Assembly: GCF_015533855.1 (NCBI RefSeq)
Contig: NZ_AP024154.1
Location: 65,001-129,000, forward strand
Origin: Echinicola sp. 20G
GTDB taxonomy: Bacteria > Bacteroidota > Bacteroidia > Cytophagales > Cyclobacteriaceae
Direction of reading: 5' to 3'
DNA length: 64,000 nucleotides
Positions 43,511 to 51,352 of the stretch are shown here, piece after piece. The position numbers and the translations under genes are program-made. Every line of letters begins with the position of its first letter. Position 1 is the first letter of the stretch. Below the pieces are notes generated by a model. The model was given only the letters and a program-made list of their open reading frames with translations. It was not told the origin of the DNA and did not search any database.

Positions 43511-45229
43511 TTAAGCCAACCAACTGGCTACTTCATCCTTGCTAGGATTCTTTGCGTCCAGCTTAAGCTTTTTCCTCCTTCCACAAACATCATTAAAGAG
43601 CTTATTGGCATCTTGCTCCTTTAATTGCTCGATGGTATGAATATTCAAATCCCTAATGGCAGGCACCAAGGCAGGATCAACACCCAAAGCTATAAAGTCC
43701 TCATCGGTAGCAATTTTCACTTTTTTCTCTGGTCTCATTTGAGGAAAGAAAAGCACCTCCTGGATAGTAGAATTGTCCGTCAAAAGCATCGTTAACCTAT
43801 CTATTCCTATTCCAAGTCCAGAAGTTGGAGGCATTCCATATTCCAAAGCTCTTAAGAAATCTTCGTCCATGGCCATTGCTTCATCATCCCCTCTTTCTGC
43901 CAACTTCAATTGGTCCTCAAAACGTTCACGCTGATCAATTGGGTCATTCAGCTCTGTATAGGCATTGGCTATTTCCTTACCATTCACAAACAGCTCAAAA
44001 CGCTCCACCAAACCTTTCTCCGTTCTGTGCTTTTTGGCCAAAGGTGTCATTTCGATTGGGTAATCGGTAATGTAAGTTGGTTGAACTAAATTGGCTTCTA
44101 CTTTTTCACCAAAAATCTCATCAATCAACTTGCCCTTACCCATGGTCTCATCCACTTCAATACCAAAGTCAGCACATACACCTCTCAACTCTGCCTCATT
44201 CATTTTACTCACATCGACACCTGCATATTCCATGATGGAATCAAACATGGTCAATCTTCTGTAAGGACCAGCAAAATCAATTTCTTTATCCCCTACTTTA
44301 ACTTTAGAAGTGCCGTGGACAGAAACAGTAACCTTTTCCAATAGGTCTTCCACCATTTCCATCATCCAGATATAGTCCTTATAGGCCACATAAATTTCCA
44401 TAGAAGTAAACTCTGGATTATGAGTCCGATCCATTCCTTCATTTCGGAACATTTTCCCAAACTCATACACTCCATCAAAGCCTCCTACGATCAATCTTTT
44501 TAGATAAAGCTCATTGGCGATACGCAGATAAAGTGGCATGTCCAATGAATTATGGTGAGTACCAAATGGCCTGGCAGCAGCACCACCATGAACAGCCTGT
44601 AAGATTGGAGTCTCTACTTCCAACCAACCATGATCATCAAAATACCTTCTCATGTTTGAGATGATTCTTGACCTGGTAATGAAGACATTTTTCACTTCTG
44701 GATTAACAGTAAGATCAACATATCGCTGTCTATACCTTAATTCCGGATCAGTAAATCCATCAAACACATTTCCTTCTTCATCTCTTTTCACTACAGGAAG
44801 TGGCTTCACGGACTTTGCCAAAACCGTCAATTCAGTAACATGAAGCGAAATTTCTCCAGTTTGTGTCGTGAAAATATATCCCTTAACACCAATATAGTCA
44901 CCTATTCCAAGCAACTTTTTGAAAACTGTATTATAGAGCGTCTTATCCTCTCCCGGACAAATATCATCCCTCCTTACATATATCTGCAATCTACCTGAGG
45001 AATCCTGGATTTCACCAAAAGAGGCAGACCCCATGATCCTTCTACTCATCAAACGTCCAGCTATAGAAACATCCTTATAGTCCGTTTTATGGTTTTCATA
45101 GTTCTTATGGATGTCTTCCGAAGTGACATTGATAGGAAACTGAACAGCAGGATAAGGATCTATCCCCAGTTTCATCAAGGCTTCCCTGTCTTTTCTTCGC
45201 TCTATCTCTTGTTCGCTCAGTAATTGCAT
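43511..45229 (-). CDS. lysS: lysyl-tRNA synthetase (class II)
   Basis: 572 residues. An N-terminal OB-fold ([27 protein letters not shown]) is followed by the catalytic core with motif 2 ([20 protein letters not shown]) and motif 3 ([14 protein letters not shown]). The C-terminus extends about 70 residues past the normal end ([21 protein letters not shown] and on to [10 protein letters not shown]), forming what looks like a helix-hairpin-helix-type appendage. This extension is common in Bacteroidota LysRS; its purpose is not clear. The PRODH gene ends 19 nt upstream. Confidence 0.97.
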   Translation of the reverse strand: MQLLSEQEIERRKDREALMKLGIDPYPAVQFPINVTSEDIHKNYENHKTDYKDVSIAGRLMSRRIMGSASFGEIQDSSGRLQIYVRRDDICPGEDKTLYNTVFKKLLGIGDYIGVKGYIFTTQTGEISLHVTELTVLAKSVKPLPVVKRDEEGNVFDGFTDPELRYRQRYVDLTVNPEVKNVFITRSRIISNMRRYFDDHGWLEVETPILQAVHGGAAARPFGTHHNSLDMPLYLRIANELYLKRLIVGGFDGVYEFGKMFRNEGMDRTHNPEFTSMEIYVAYKDYIWMMEMVEDLLEKVTVSVHGTSKVKVGDKEIDFAGPYRRLTMFDSIMEYAGVDVSKMNEAELRGVCADFGIEVDETMGKGKLIDEIFGEKVEANLVQPTYITDYPIEMTPLAKKHRTEKGLVERFELFVNGKEIANAYTELNDPIDQRERFEDQLKLAERGDDEAMAMDEDFLRALEYGMPPTSGLGIGIDRLTMLLTDNSTIQEVLFFPQMRPEKKVKIATDEDFIALGVDPALVPAIRDLNIHTIEQLKEQDANKLFNDVCGRRKKLKLDAKNPSKDEVASWLA

Positions 45230-45247
45230 GTGCTTAGATATATTTAT

Positions 45248-46435
45248 TTATTTTTTGATAGCTGCTCTTCGTGCTATCTCATTTTTAATCAACTCAAACT
45301 CCCTACTGCTTTGACCAGCCACACTGGTATTTTCCGCAGCCCTTCTATACAAATAAGGCATCACAGACTCCACAGGCCCATAAGGCACGTATTTCGCTAC
45401 ATTATAGCCTGCAAAGGCCAAATTGTAAGAAATGTTATCACTCATCCCATAAAGTTGAGCAAAAAACACTCTCTTATCCTCTGGTTTCAAACCATGAAGG
45501 TTCATCAATTCAGTAAGGATAATATTACTCAGTTCGTTGTGCGAGCCACTGACCAGATAAATACGGTCTTTGTTCTCAATACTGAACTTCAGAGCTGCAT
45601 TATAATCTTTATCAGAATCCTCTTTTGTATCCTGAATAGGGCTTTGATAACCCATATCTTCCGCTCTATCTCTTTCCTTTTCCATATATGCTCCTCTCAC
45701 CAACTTGGCACCAACATGATAACCTTTGATTTCAGCTTCTTGATGGGCCGCCTTCAACAAACCTAGCATATCTTTTCGGTACATTTGATAGGTATTGTAA
45801 ACAATGGCTTTTTCCTTATTATACTTCTCCATTGCTTCATAAGCCAGATCGTCAATTACATCCTGGAACCAGCTTTCCTCTCCATCTATCATAATGCGCA
45901 CATCGTGCTCATAAGCCGATTTGCACAATGCATCCACACGATCTTTCAGCCTCTCAAAAGCCTCTTGTTCTTTGGCATTGAGCTTTTGACCAGCTTGTAC
46001 CTTTGTCATGATCTTGTAGCTTCCCAGACCTGTAACTTTAAATACAGTAAAAGGAATCTCCGTTGCTCCGGCTGATCTTTCAATGGTTCGAAGGATCTCA
46101 TCGCGGGTAAAATCATAACTTTTTTCTGTTCCCTTCCCCTCAACGGAATAATCCAATATGGTACCAATACCATACTGTTTTAATTCCCCAATGGACTTGG
46201 AGCAGTCTTCAATGCTCTCTCCTCCACAAAAGTGGCCGAACATGGTTTTCTTCATGATCCCTTTTATTGGCAATTTCAATTTAAAAGCTACATCAGCCAG
46301 ACCAGTGCCCAACTTTACAGCCAGATTACTATCCATCACCGCAAAAATGAGATACATTTTTTTCAACTCTACATCCGTCCTGGATGCAAAGGCAATCTCT
46401 GTATTCTCAAAAGAAATATTGGGTTTTGTATTCAT
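45248..46435 (-). CDS. proline dehydrogenase
   Basis: 395 residues. FAD-dependent oxidation of proline to pyrroline-5-carboxylate. The TIM-barrel motifs KLVRGAYMEKERDRAEDMGY, a block ending ISYNLAFAGYNVAKYVPYGP, and VMPYLYRRAAENTS are typical of the monofunctional PRODH family, which pairs with a separate P5C dehydrogenase. The N-terminal half (FCGGESIEDCSKSIGELKQYGIGTILDYSVEG) also fits. It lies just upstream of lysS in the same direction; co-transcription is possible given the 19-nt gap. Confidence 0.94.
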   Translation of the reverse strand: MNTKPNISFENTEIAFASRTDVELKKMYLIFAVMDSNLAVKLGTGLADVAFKLKLPIKGIMKKTMFGHFCGGESIEDCSKSIGELKQYGIGTILDYSVEGKGTEKSYDFTRDEILRTIERSAGATEIPFTVFKVTGLGSYKIMTKVQAGQKLNAKEQEAFERLKDRVDALCKSAYEHDVRIMIDGEESWFQDVIDDLAYEAMEKYNKEKAIVYNTYQMYRKDMLGLLKAAHQEAEIKGYHVGAKLVRGAYMEKERDRAEDMGYQSPIQDTKEDSDKDYNAALKFSIENKDRIYLVSGSHNELSNIILTELMNLHGLKPEDKRVFFAQLYGMSDNISYNLAFAGYNVAKYVPYGPVESVMPYLYRRAAENTSVAGQSSREFELIKNEIARRAAIKK

Positions 46436-46779
46436 CGTTTTGAATCAAGGTGCAAATATATAAAAAAACGTCTTCAGACGCTGTTTTTAATCCTTATTTA
46501 TATTGGACAAGAAGCCTGCCAAGCTCAATGATCGACAAGCCACCAACTCTCTAATTTCCACTGAGTAATCTCAGTCCGCGAATGTAATATTGAATCAGAG
46601 AATTTTATGCATATTTTTCCGAAAAAAAACGTACAAAATTTGTTTCTGCATTTTTGAAAAAAACACCTTTTCTCACCAAATAAAATACCGTAAATAAGCA
46701 CCACACTTTCTTATTATATCACTCTGAACAGAACCCAATTAAGAAATATTGAATTCACAAAAAAATAATTTAGTTTTTA
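46436..46779. other. AT-rich intergenic region between PRODH and the aromatic operon
   Basis: No supported gene. On the minus strand a TATATTTG at 46460-46453 is a fair -7 element for PRODH, and a short hairpin (46465-46487) sits upstream of it. On the plus strand the region is AT-rich and leads into the aromatic-operon promoter. Confidence 0.4.
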
Positions 46780-46810
46780 TTGTTTTTTAAATTTCCACCC
46801 CCTAATTTTG
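46780..46810 (+). promoter_or_regulatory. promoter of the aromatic amino acid operon
   Basis: TTG at 46780-46782, a 20-nt spacer and TAATTTTG at 46803-46810 match the Bacteroidota consensus TTG-N19/21-TAnnTTTG exactly. The expected start site, a few bases after the -7 element, falls at about 46814-46816, on or next to the leader ATG at 46816. Confidence 0.75.
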
Positions 46811-46815
46811 AAGCC

Positions 46816-46911
46816 ATGATTAAACAAGCAGCTACATATTTTATCTTTTTCTTTTTTTACTTTCGTCCTCAAGGCCGAATCGGAGCTGCTTATTGTCTGG
46901 ATAAAAAATAA
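46816..46911 (+). CDS. Phe/Tyr-rich attenuator leader peptide
   Basis: A 31-codon frame beginning MIKQAAT. Codons 8 to 16 read Tyr-Phe-Ile-Phe-Phe-Phe-Phe-Tyr-Phe: six Phe and two Tyr among nine residues. The remaining codons run through RPQGRIGAAYCLDKK to a TAA. It lies between a promoter and an intrinsic terminator, directly before an operon making Phe and Tyr. This is the same logic as E. coli pheL, although the sequence is unrelated. No Shine-Dalgarno sequence precedes it; translation may start on a leaderless RNA. The peptide itself probably has no function. Confidence 0.85.
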   Translation: MIKQAATYFIFFFFYFRPQGRIGAAYCLDKK

Positions 46912-46961
46912 AATTCATACATAAACTTAAAAAGCCCGATTCGAAAGAGTCGGGCTTTTTT
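46826..46961 (+). promoter_or_regulatory. ribosome-dependent transcription attenuator (protector, antiterminator, terminator)
   Basis: Three mutually competing helices can be drawn. Protector: AAGCAGCT (46826-46833) with AGCTGCTT (46884-46891), perfect 8 bp. Antiterminator: CGAATCGG (46876-46883) with CCGATTCG (46936-46943), 8 bp, extended by GCT (46885-46887) with AGC (46933-46935) across a bulged A. Terminator: AAGCCCGATTC (46932-46942) with GAGTCGGGCTT (46947-46957) around GAAA. Stalling at the Phe/Tyr codons (46837-46863) would cover the protector's 5' strand and free the antiterminator. Fast translation or none would allow the terminator. The leader stop lies about 20 nt past the antiterminator strand, so the shut-off would rely on ribosome timing. 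Confidence 0.78.
46929..46961 (+). terminator. attenuator terminator before aroG-type gene
   Basis: An 11-bp stem (one G-T pair) with a GAAA tetraloop, extended by A-T pairs and followed by a T-tract. It ends 19 nt before the DAHP synthase ATG. Confidence 0.88.
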
Positions 46962-46980
46962 ATTTCAATCAAACAACAAA

Positions 46981-48084
46981 ATGAAAGATCACTTAAAAAC
47001 GTCAGAATGGGGCTTGGGCCTAAAAGGCCACACTATCATCGCAGGACCTTGTAGTGCTGAGACTCCAGAGCAGGTAGAAAAAGTTTGCCTAGAAATGAAA
47101 AAGGAAAATATCATTCCTTCAATTTTCCGTGCTGGAATCTGGAAACCAAGAACTAGACCAGGAAGCTTCGAAGGCATTGGTGAAGACGGACTTAAATGGA
47201 TGGAGATTGTTAGACATCATCTAAATATCCCTATCACTACTGAAGTTGGTAACACTGCTCACGTTGAATTGGCCTTAAAACACAAAGTTGATGTGCTTTG
47301 GATCGGTGCCAGAACAACTGTCAACCCTTTTGCTGTTCAGGAAATTGCTGAAGCACTAAGAGGAACGGACATCCCTGTAATGGTCAAAAACCCAATGAAC
47401 CCTGACCTTCAATTGTGGATCGGAGCACTCGAAAGACTTCACGCTGTGGGAATCGACAAGCTTGCAGCCATTCACAGAGGTTTCAGTGATGCATATGATA
47501 AGCGATTCAGAAACAAACCTAACTGGTCCATGCCTATCCACCTTAAGAGAGAATGGAAAGGAATGGAAGTGATCAATGACCCAAGTCACATTGTAGGGAA
47601 AAGAGATGGTATCCTAGAAGTTTCTCAACGAGCCATCAACTTTGGCTTGGATGGCTTGATGATTGAAACCCACCATGATCCTGATAATGCATGGAGTGAT
47701 GCCAAGCAGCAAGTTACACCTGCTCAACTAAAAGATATTCTTTCTAAAATTGATTTCAAAAGCACTTTGGGTGCCGAAAAACCAAGCGAAAGACTTAGCG
47801 ACCTAAGAACAGCTGTTGACCATTTGGACGACCAGTTAATCGATCTTTTGGTTGAAAGATTCTCTGTTATTGACCAAATCGGTTCGCACAAGAGAGAGCA
47901 CAAATTGACGGTATTTCAGTCTGACAGATGGAAACAAGTGATGGACTCCAGAACTGACAAAGGTGTGGCGAAAGGACTAAGCGAAAAATTCATGAAAGAG
48001 TTGCTTTTCACTATTCATGAGGAGTCTGTAAAAAGACAAGAAAAACAGCTTAGATCAGGCGACACCGTAAAAAAAGATGCCTAA
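46981..48084 (+). CDS. bifunctional DAHP synthase / chorismate mutase
   Basis: 367 residues, first structural gene of the operon. The N-terminal domain (to about 260) is a type I-beta/KDO8P-like DAHP synthase (IIAGPCSAETPEQV, AGIWKPRTRPGSFEGIG, GARTTVNPFAVQEIA, KNPMNPDLQLWIGA, HRGFS, DPSHIVGKRDG, MIETHHDPDNAWSDAKQQVTP). The C-terminal domain (about 265-355) is an AroQ-type chorismate mutase (LSDLRTAVDHLDDQLIDLLVERFSVIDQIG). It thus joins the first shikimate step to the branch toward prephenate; such fusions usually allow allosteric inhibition of DAHP synthesis by prephenate or chorismate. Expression is predicted to be under the upstream attenuator. Confidence 0.95.
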   Translation: MKDHLKTSEWGLGLKGHTIIAGPCSAETPEQVEKVCLEMKKENIIPSIFRAGIWKPRTRPGSFEGIGEDGLKWMEIVRHHLNIPITTEVGNTAHVELALKHKVDVLWIGARTTVNPFAVQEIAEALRGTDIPVMVKNPMNPDLQLWIGALERLHAVGIDKLAAIHRGFSDAYDKRFRNKPNWSMPIHLKREWKGMEVINDPSHIVGKRDGILEVSQRAINFGLDGLMIETHHDPDNAWSDAKQQVTPAQLKDILSKIDFKSTLGAEKPSERLSDLRTAVDHLDDQLIDLLVERFSVIDQIGSHKREHKLTVFQSDRWKQVMDSRTDKGVAKGLSEKFMKELLFTIHEESVKRQEKQLRSGDTVKKDA

Positions 48085-48115
48085 GTAATTTATATTTGTA
48101 AATAAATAAAATCCC

Positions 48116-49153
48116 TTGGAATCAATCATTTTCTCATCGCAAATAGCAACCGATTTGGAAAGGTATCTTAAAAGCAAGAGCTTTTCCAAATTAGGTCTTA
48201 TAGCAGATAGCAATACCTATCAAGCTTGTTATCCATTAGTTCAGGAAACACTTCCTCCCCACGAACATTTTCAGTTTGAAGCAGGAGAGATCAATAAAAA
48301 CCTGGACACCTGCAAGGACATTTGGCAATGGATGACAGATTGCGGATTTGACAGAAAATCACTGATCATCAATCTAGGAGGTGGAGTTACTGGAGATATG
48401 GGTGGATTTTGTGCCAGCACCTACAAGCGTGGCGTAAAATTCATCAATATCCCCACCTCTCTCCTTTCACAAGTAGATGCCAGTGTGGGCGGTAAGCTTG
48501 GCATTGATTTCAACGGGTTCAAAAACCACATTGGAGTATTCAATGAACCGGAAACTGTAATTATCTCTGATGCTTTTTTGAAGACTTTACCCCTGCCAGA
48601 ACTTAGATCTGGTTACGCGGAAGTCATTAAACATGGCCTGATCAAAAACGAGAATTACTTCAGAAGTCTAAAGCTACATCATTGGGAAACCCAAGTTTGG
48701 AAGGACATTATTGAAAAATCGGTTTACATCAAAAAAGATGTGGTCAGCAAAGACCCAAAAGAAGAAGGACTAAGAAAAATCCTCAACTTTGGCCACACTG
48801 TTGGTCATGCGGTGGAATCCTTTTATCTTGATACTGAGAGGCACCTCCTCCACGGGGAAGCAATTGCTATTGGAATGATTGCTGAAGCCTATTTATCCCA
48901 TCAGCATATCAGACTTCCCAAAGATGAACTTGATACCATCACCGAAACCCTTTTGGGAATATTTGGTAAAGTTGAAATCCCTACAGAAGACCTAGATGCC
49001 ATTGCTCAATTGTGCTTCCAAGACAAGAAAAATGATGGAAAAACCATCAATTGTTCTCTCTTGAAAAAAATCGGAGAGTGCGATTATAATATTGCCGTTA
49101 GCCTTGATGACATCATTGAATCCCTAAATTTTTACAACGCTCAACATCCATGA
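48116..49153 (+). CDS. aroB: 3-dehydroquinate synthase
   Basis: 345 residues, NAD- and metal-dependent closure of DAHP to dehydroquinate. Motifs: LGGGVTGDMGGFCASTYKRG (NAD-binding), PTSLLSQVDASVGGKLGID, SGYAEVIKHGLI, LNFGHTVGHAVES and LHGEAIAIGM with metal-ligand His and Glu residues. The start appears to be a TTG (48116); the next ATG in frame is far inside the domain. It follows the DAHP synthase by 31 nt and overlaps aroA by 4 nt (ATGA), so aroA is translationally coupled to it. Confidence 0.94.
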   Translation: MESIIFSSQIATDLERYLKSKSFSKLGLIADSNTYQACYPLVQETLPPHEHFQFEAGEINKNLDTCKDIWQWMTDCGFDRKSLIINLGGGVTGDMGGFCASTYKRGVKFINIPTSLLSQVDASVGGKLGIDFNGFKNHIGVFNEPETVIISDAFLKTLPLPELRSGYAEVIKHGLIKNENYFRSLKLHHWETQVWKDIIEKSVYIKKDVVSKDPKEEGLRKILNFGHTVGHAVESFYLDTERHLLHGEAIAIGMIAEAYLSHQHIRLPKDELDTITETLLGIFGKVEIPTEDLDAIAQLCFQDKKNDGKTINCSLLKKIGECDYNIAVSLDDIIESLNFYNAQHP

Positions 49154-50361
49154 ACAATATAACATTAGCACCTAAACCCAGTTTTGGTGAGGTCACTATC
49201 CCATTGCCTTCCTCAAAAAGCGAAAGTAACAGGGTATTGATCATTGATGCGCTTACAGAGGGAGAAAACGACATCTCCAATTTGGCAGAAGCAAGGGATA
49301 CCCAAACCATGATCAGACTTCTTCGAGAAGATCCAGAGATTCTGGATGTCTTGGACGCTGGTACCACCATGCGCTTTTTGACCGCTTATGCTGCTTTGTC
49401 AAACAGAAAAAAAACTCTAACAGGCACTCCTAGAATGTGTGAAAGGCCAATTGGCATTTTGGTGGACGCTCTCAGAAGTATTGGCGCTAAAATCAATTAC
49501 AAAGGAAAAGAGGGATACCCTCCAATGGAAACCCAAGGTTTTTCTGAGCAACTCACCGATCATGTCAAAATCCGTGGAGACGTAAGCAGTCAGTATATTT
49601 CTGCTTTATTGATGAACGCTCCCCTACTTCCCAAAGGGTTAACGTTGGAGCTAACCGGGAAAATTGGATCGAGAACTTATATTGAAATGACACTGGAGCT
49701 GATGAAACAGTTTGGCATCCAATATACTTTCCAAGATAATATCATTAATGTACCTCACCAGTCTTATAAAAACACAGCCTTTGCAGTGGAAAGTGATTGG
49801 TCAGGAGCCAGCTATTGGTTCAGCCTCTTGGCCTGTGCTGAAAAAGGTTCATTGTTCCTTAAAGGTCTCAAAAAAGACAGCCTTCAAGGAGACTCAAAAG
49901 TTGTAGACATCATGGATAAATTGGGAGTTCAAAGTGAATTCACCAATAAAGGAATACAGCTTACAAAAAAGCCGGTTACCGGTCTTCAGGAGTTTGACTT
50001 TACACATTGCCCAGACCTGGCCCAAACAGTTGCGGTGACCTGTGCTCTCATTGGTCAAAAAAGTAAATTCACAGGACTGGAAAGCCTAAGAATCAAAGAG
50101 ACGGACAGGATTTATGCCCTTCAGCAAGAGCTGGCCAAATTCAATGCCCAATTGGTGGAAGAAGAAAACGAAGTGTTTACGCTTATTCCATCCACAGGTA
50201 TTCCTGAAACAGTAACCATTCACACTTATGATGACCACAGGATGGCCATGGCATTTATGCCTTTAGCCACCAAAACGAAAGTCATCATTGAAGACAAAGA
50301 AGTAGTCAACAAATCCTATCCGAGCTTTTGGAAACATTGCGAACTGGTGGGCATTTTGTAA
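49150..50361 (+). CDS. aroA: 5-enolpyruvylshikimate-3-phosphate synthase
   Basis: 403 residues, penultimate step to chorismate. Conserved pieces: PSSKSESNRVLIIDAL (PEP/S3P site Lys), LDAGTTMRFLTAYAAL, the DVSSQYISALLMNAPLL block, DWSGASYWFSLLA, RIKETDRI and TYDDHRMAMAF. The N-terminal loop and the shorter overall length differ from E. coli AroA in the manner of Bacteroidota enzymes. A terminator follows immediately, ending this transcriptional block. Confidence 0.94.
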   Translation: MNNITLAPKPSFGEVTIPLPSSKSESNRVLIIDALTEGENDISNLAEARDTQTMIRLLREDPEILDVLDAGTTMRFLTAYAALSNRKKTLTGTPRMCERPIGILVDALRSIGAKINYKGKEGYPPMETQGFSEQLTDHVKIRGDVSSQYISALLMNAPLLPKGLTLELTGKIGSRTYIEMTLELMKQFGIQYTFQDNIINVPHQSYKNTAFAVESDWSGASYWFSLLACAEKGSLFLKGLKKDSLQGDSKVVDIMDKLGVQSEFTNKGIQLTKKPVTGLQEFDFTHCPDLAQTVAVTCALIGQKSKFTGLESLRIKETDRIYALQQELAKFNAQLVEEENEVFTLIPSTGIPETVTIHTYDDHRMAMAFMPLATKTKVIIEDKEVVNKSYPSFWKHCELVGIL

Positions 50362-50367
50362 ATACTT

Positions 50368-50402
50368 AAAAGCTGTCTATCAAATGTGGACAGCTTTTAT
50401 TT
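50368..50402 (+). terminator. intrinsic terminator between aroA and pheA
   Basis: AAAAGCTGTC and GACAGCTTTT pair perfectly (10 bp) around an 11-nt loop, followed by TTTTATTTT. It separates the attenuated block from pheA-tyrA; the latter then needs a promoter in 50403-50512 or depends on read-through. Confidence 0.8.
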
Positions 50403-50512
50403 TCTCTACAGGAACCATTTTAGTGAAAAGTCAATCAATTGATATTGATATTTTGCATGGACTGATCTAATTTCACTGGACAATTCTAACACTTGACCTA
50501 ACCTCCACAAAA

Positions 50513-51346
50513 TTGAAATCTCCACAACAACGAGTAGCCATTCAAGGCATCAAAGGCTCCTACCACTATCAAGTAGCTCTAAATAAATTTGGTTCTGAAA
50601 TCAATGTCGTAGAATGCCTGAGCTTTTCCGAATTGGTGCGAAAAATCATCAATGAGGAAGCTGATATTGGGGTATTGGCCTTGGAAAACTCCATTGCTGG
50701 AGCCATCCTCCCCAATTATGATTTGATGGACAGAAACAACCTCAGCATCATTGGGGAATTTTATCTTCCCATCGCCCACCAACTGATGGCATTGAAGGGT
50801 CAAAGCATTGAAGACATCAAAGAAGTACGCTCCCACCCAATGGCTTTATTGCAATGCAAAGCTTTCTTTGAACATTATCCCCACATCAAATTGATTGAGG
50901 ATCTTGACACTGCTGCGGTAGCCAAAACCATTAGTGATAAAAAACTAAAAGGCGTCGGCGCAATAGCCGGAAAATCAGCTGCTGAATTCTACCAATTGGA
51001 CATTCTGGCTTCTGACATACAGACGATCAAAAATAACTTTACGAGGTTTTGTATTGTCCAAAAGGAAAACAAGGCTCGTGAAAAAGACTCTTTCGACAAA
51101 GCCTCAATCAAATTGATCATTAAAAATGAACCTGGAAGCCTAGCCAAAGTATTGACCACAATGAGTGAGCACAACCTTGACCTCTCCAAAATCCAGTCAC
51201 TTCCTGTTATAGATGAGCCTTGGAATTATGCTTTTTTCATTGACATGATATTCAACAATGTCAACGACTATCATGAAACAATCGAGATCCTCACCAATAG
51301 AGGCCATAAAATCAAAGTTTTGGGAGAGTATAAAAACACTAAATAA
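50513..51346 (+). CDS. pheA: prephenate dehydratase with ACT domain
   Basis: 277 residues, converts prephenate to phenylpyruvate. The catalytic domain (1 to about 185) contains GIKGSYHYQVALNKFG, VLALENSIAGAI and the NNFTRFCIV block with Thr177-Arg178-Phe179. The C-terminal ACT domain (about 197-277) normally binds Phe for feedback inhibition; it keeps GSLAKVL at 208-214 but reads KIQSLP (226-231) where the sensing motif is ESRP. The start is a TTG (50513). No chorismate mutase domain is fused; that activity sits on the DAHP synthase. Confidence 0.93.
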   Translation: MKSPQQRVAIQGIKGSYHYQVALNKFGSEINVVECLSFSELVRKIINEEADIGVLALENSIAGAILPNYDLMDRNNLSIIGEFYLPIAHQLMALKGQSIEDIKEVRSHPMALLQCKAFFEHYPHIKLIEDLDTAAVAKTISDKKLKGVGAIAGKSAAEFYQLDILASDIQTIKNNFTRFCIVQKENKAREKDSFDKASIKLIIKNEPGSLAKVLTTMSEHNLDLSKIQSLPVIDEPWNYAFFIDMIFNNVNDYHETIEILTNRGHKIKVLGEYKNTK

Positions 51347-51352
51347 CCTACT

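Noticed and set aside
45224..45766. 180-codon open frame antisense to proline dehydrogenase
   Set aside because: It lies wholly opposite a well-supported gene, its translation is rich in His, Ile, Ser and Leu with no domain, and it has no promoter or ribosome site of its own.
46465..46487. Short hairpin followed by Ts upstream of proline dehydrogenase, considered as a second attenuator
   Set aside because: The stem is only five or six base pairs, there is no leader frame between it and a promoter, and it overlaps the likely promoter region.
48085..48115. Possible internal promoter before aroB (TATATTTG at 48091-48098)
   Set aside because: The -7 match is good but there is no TTG at the required spacing upstream, and the region is simply AT-rich.
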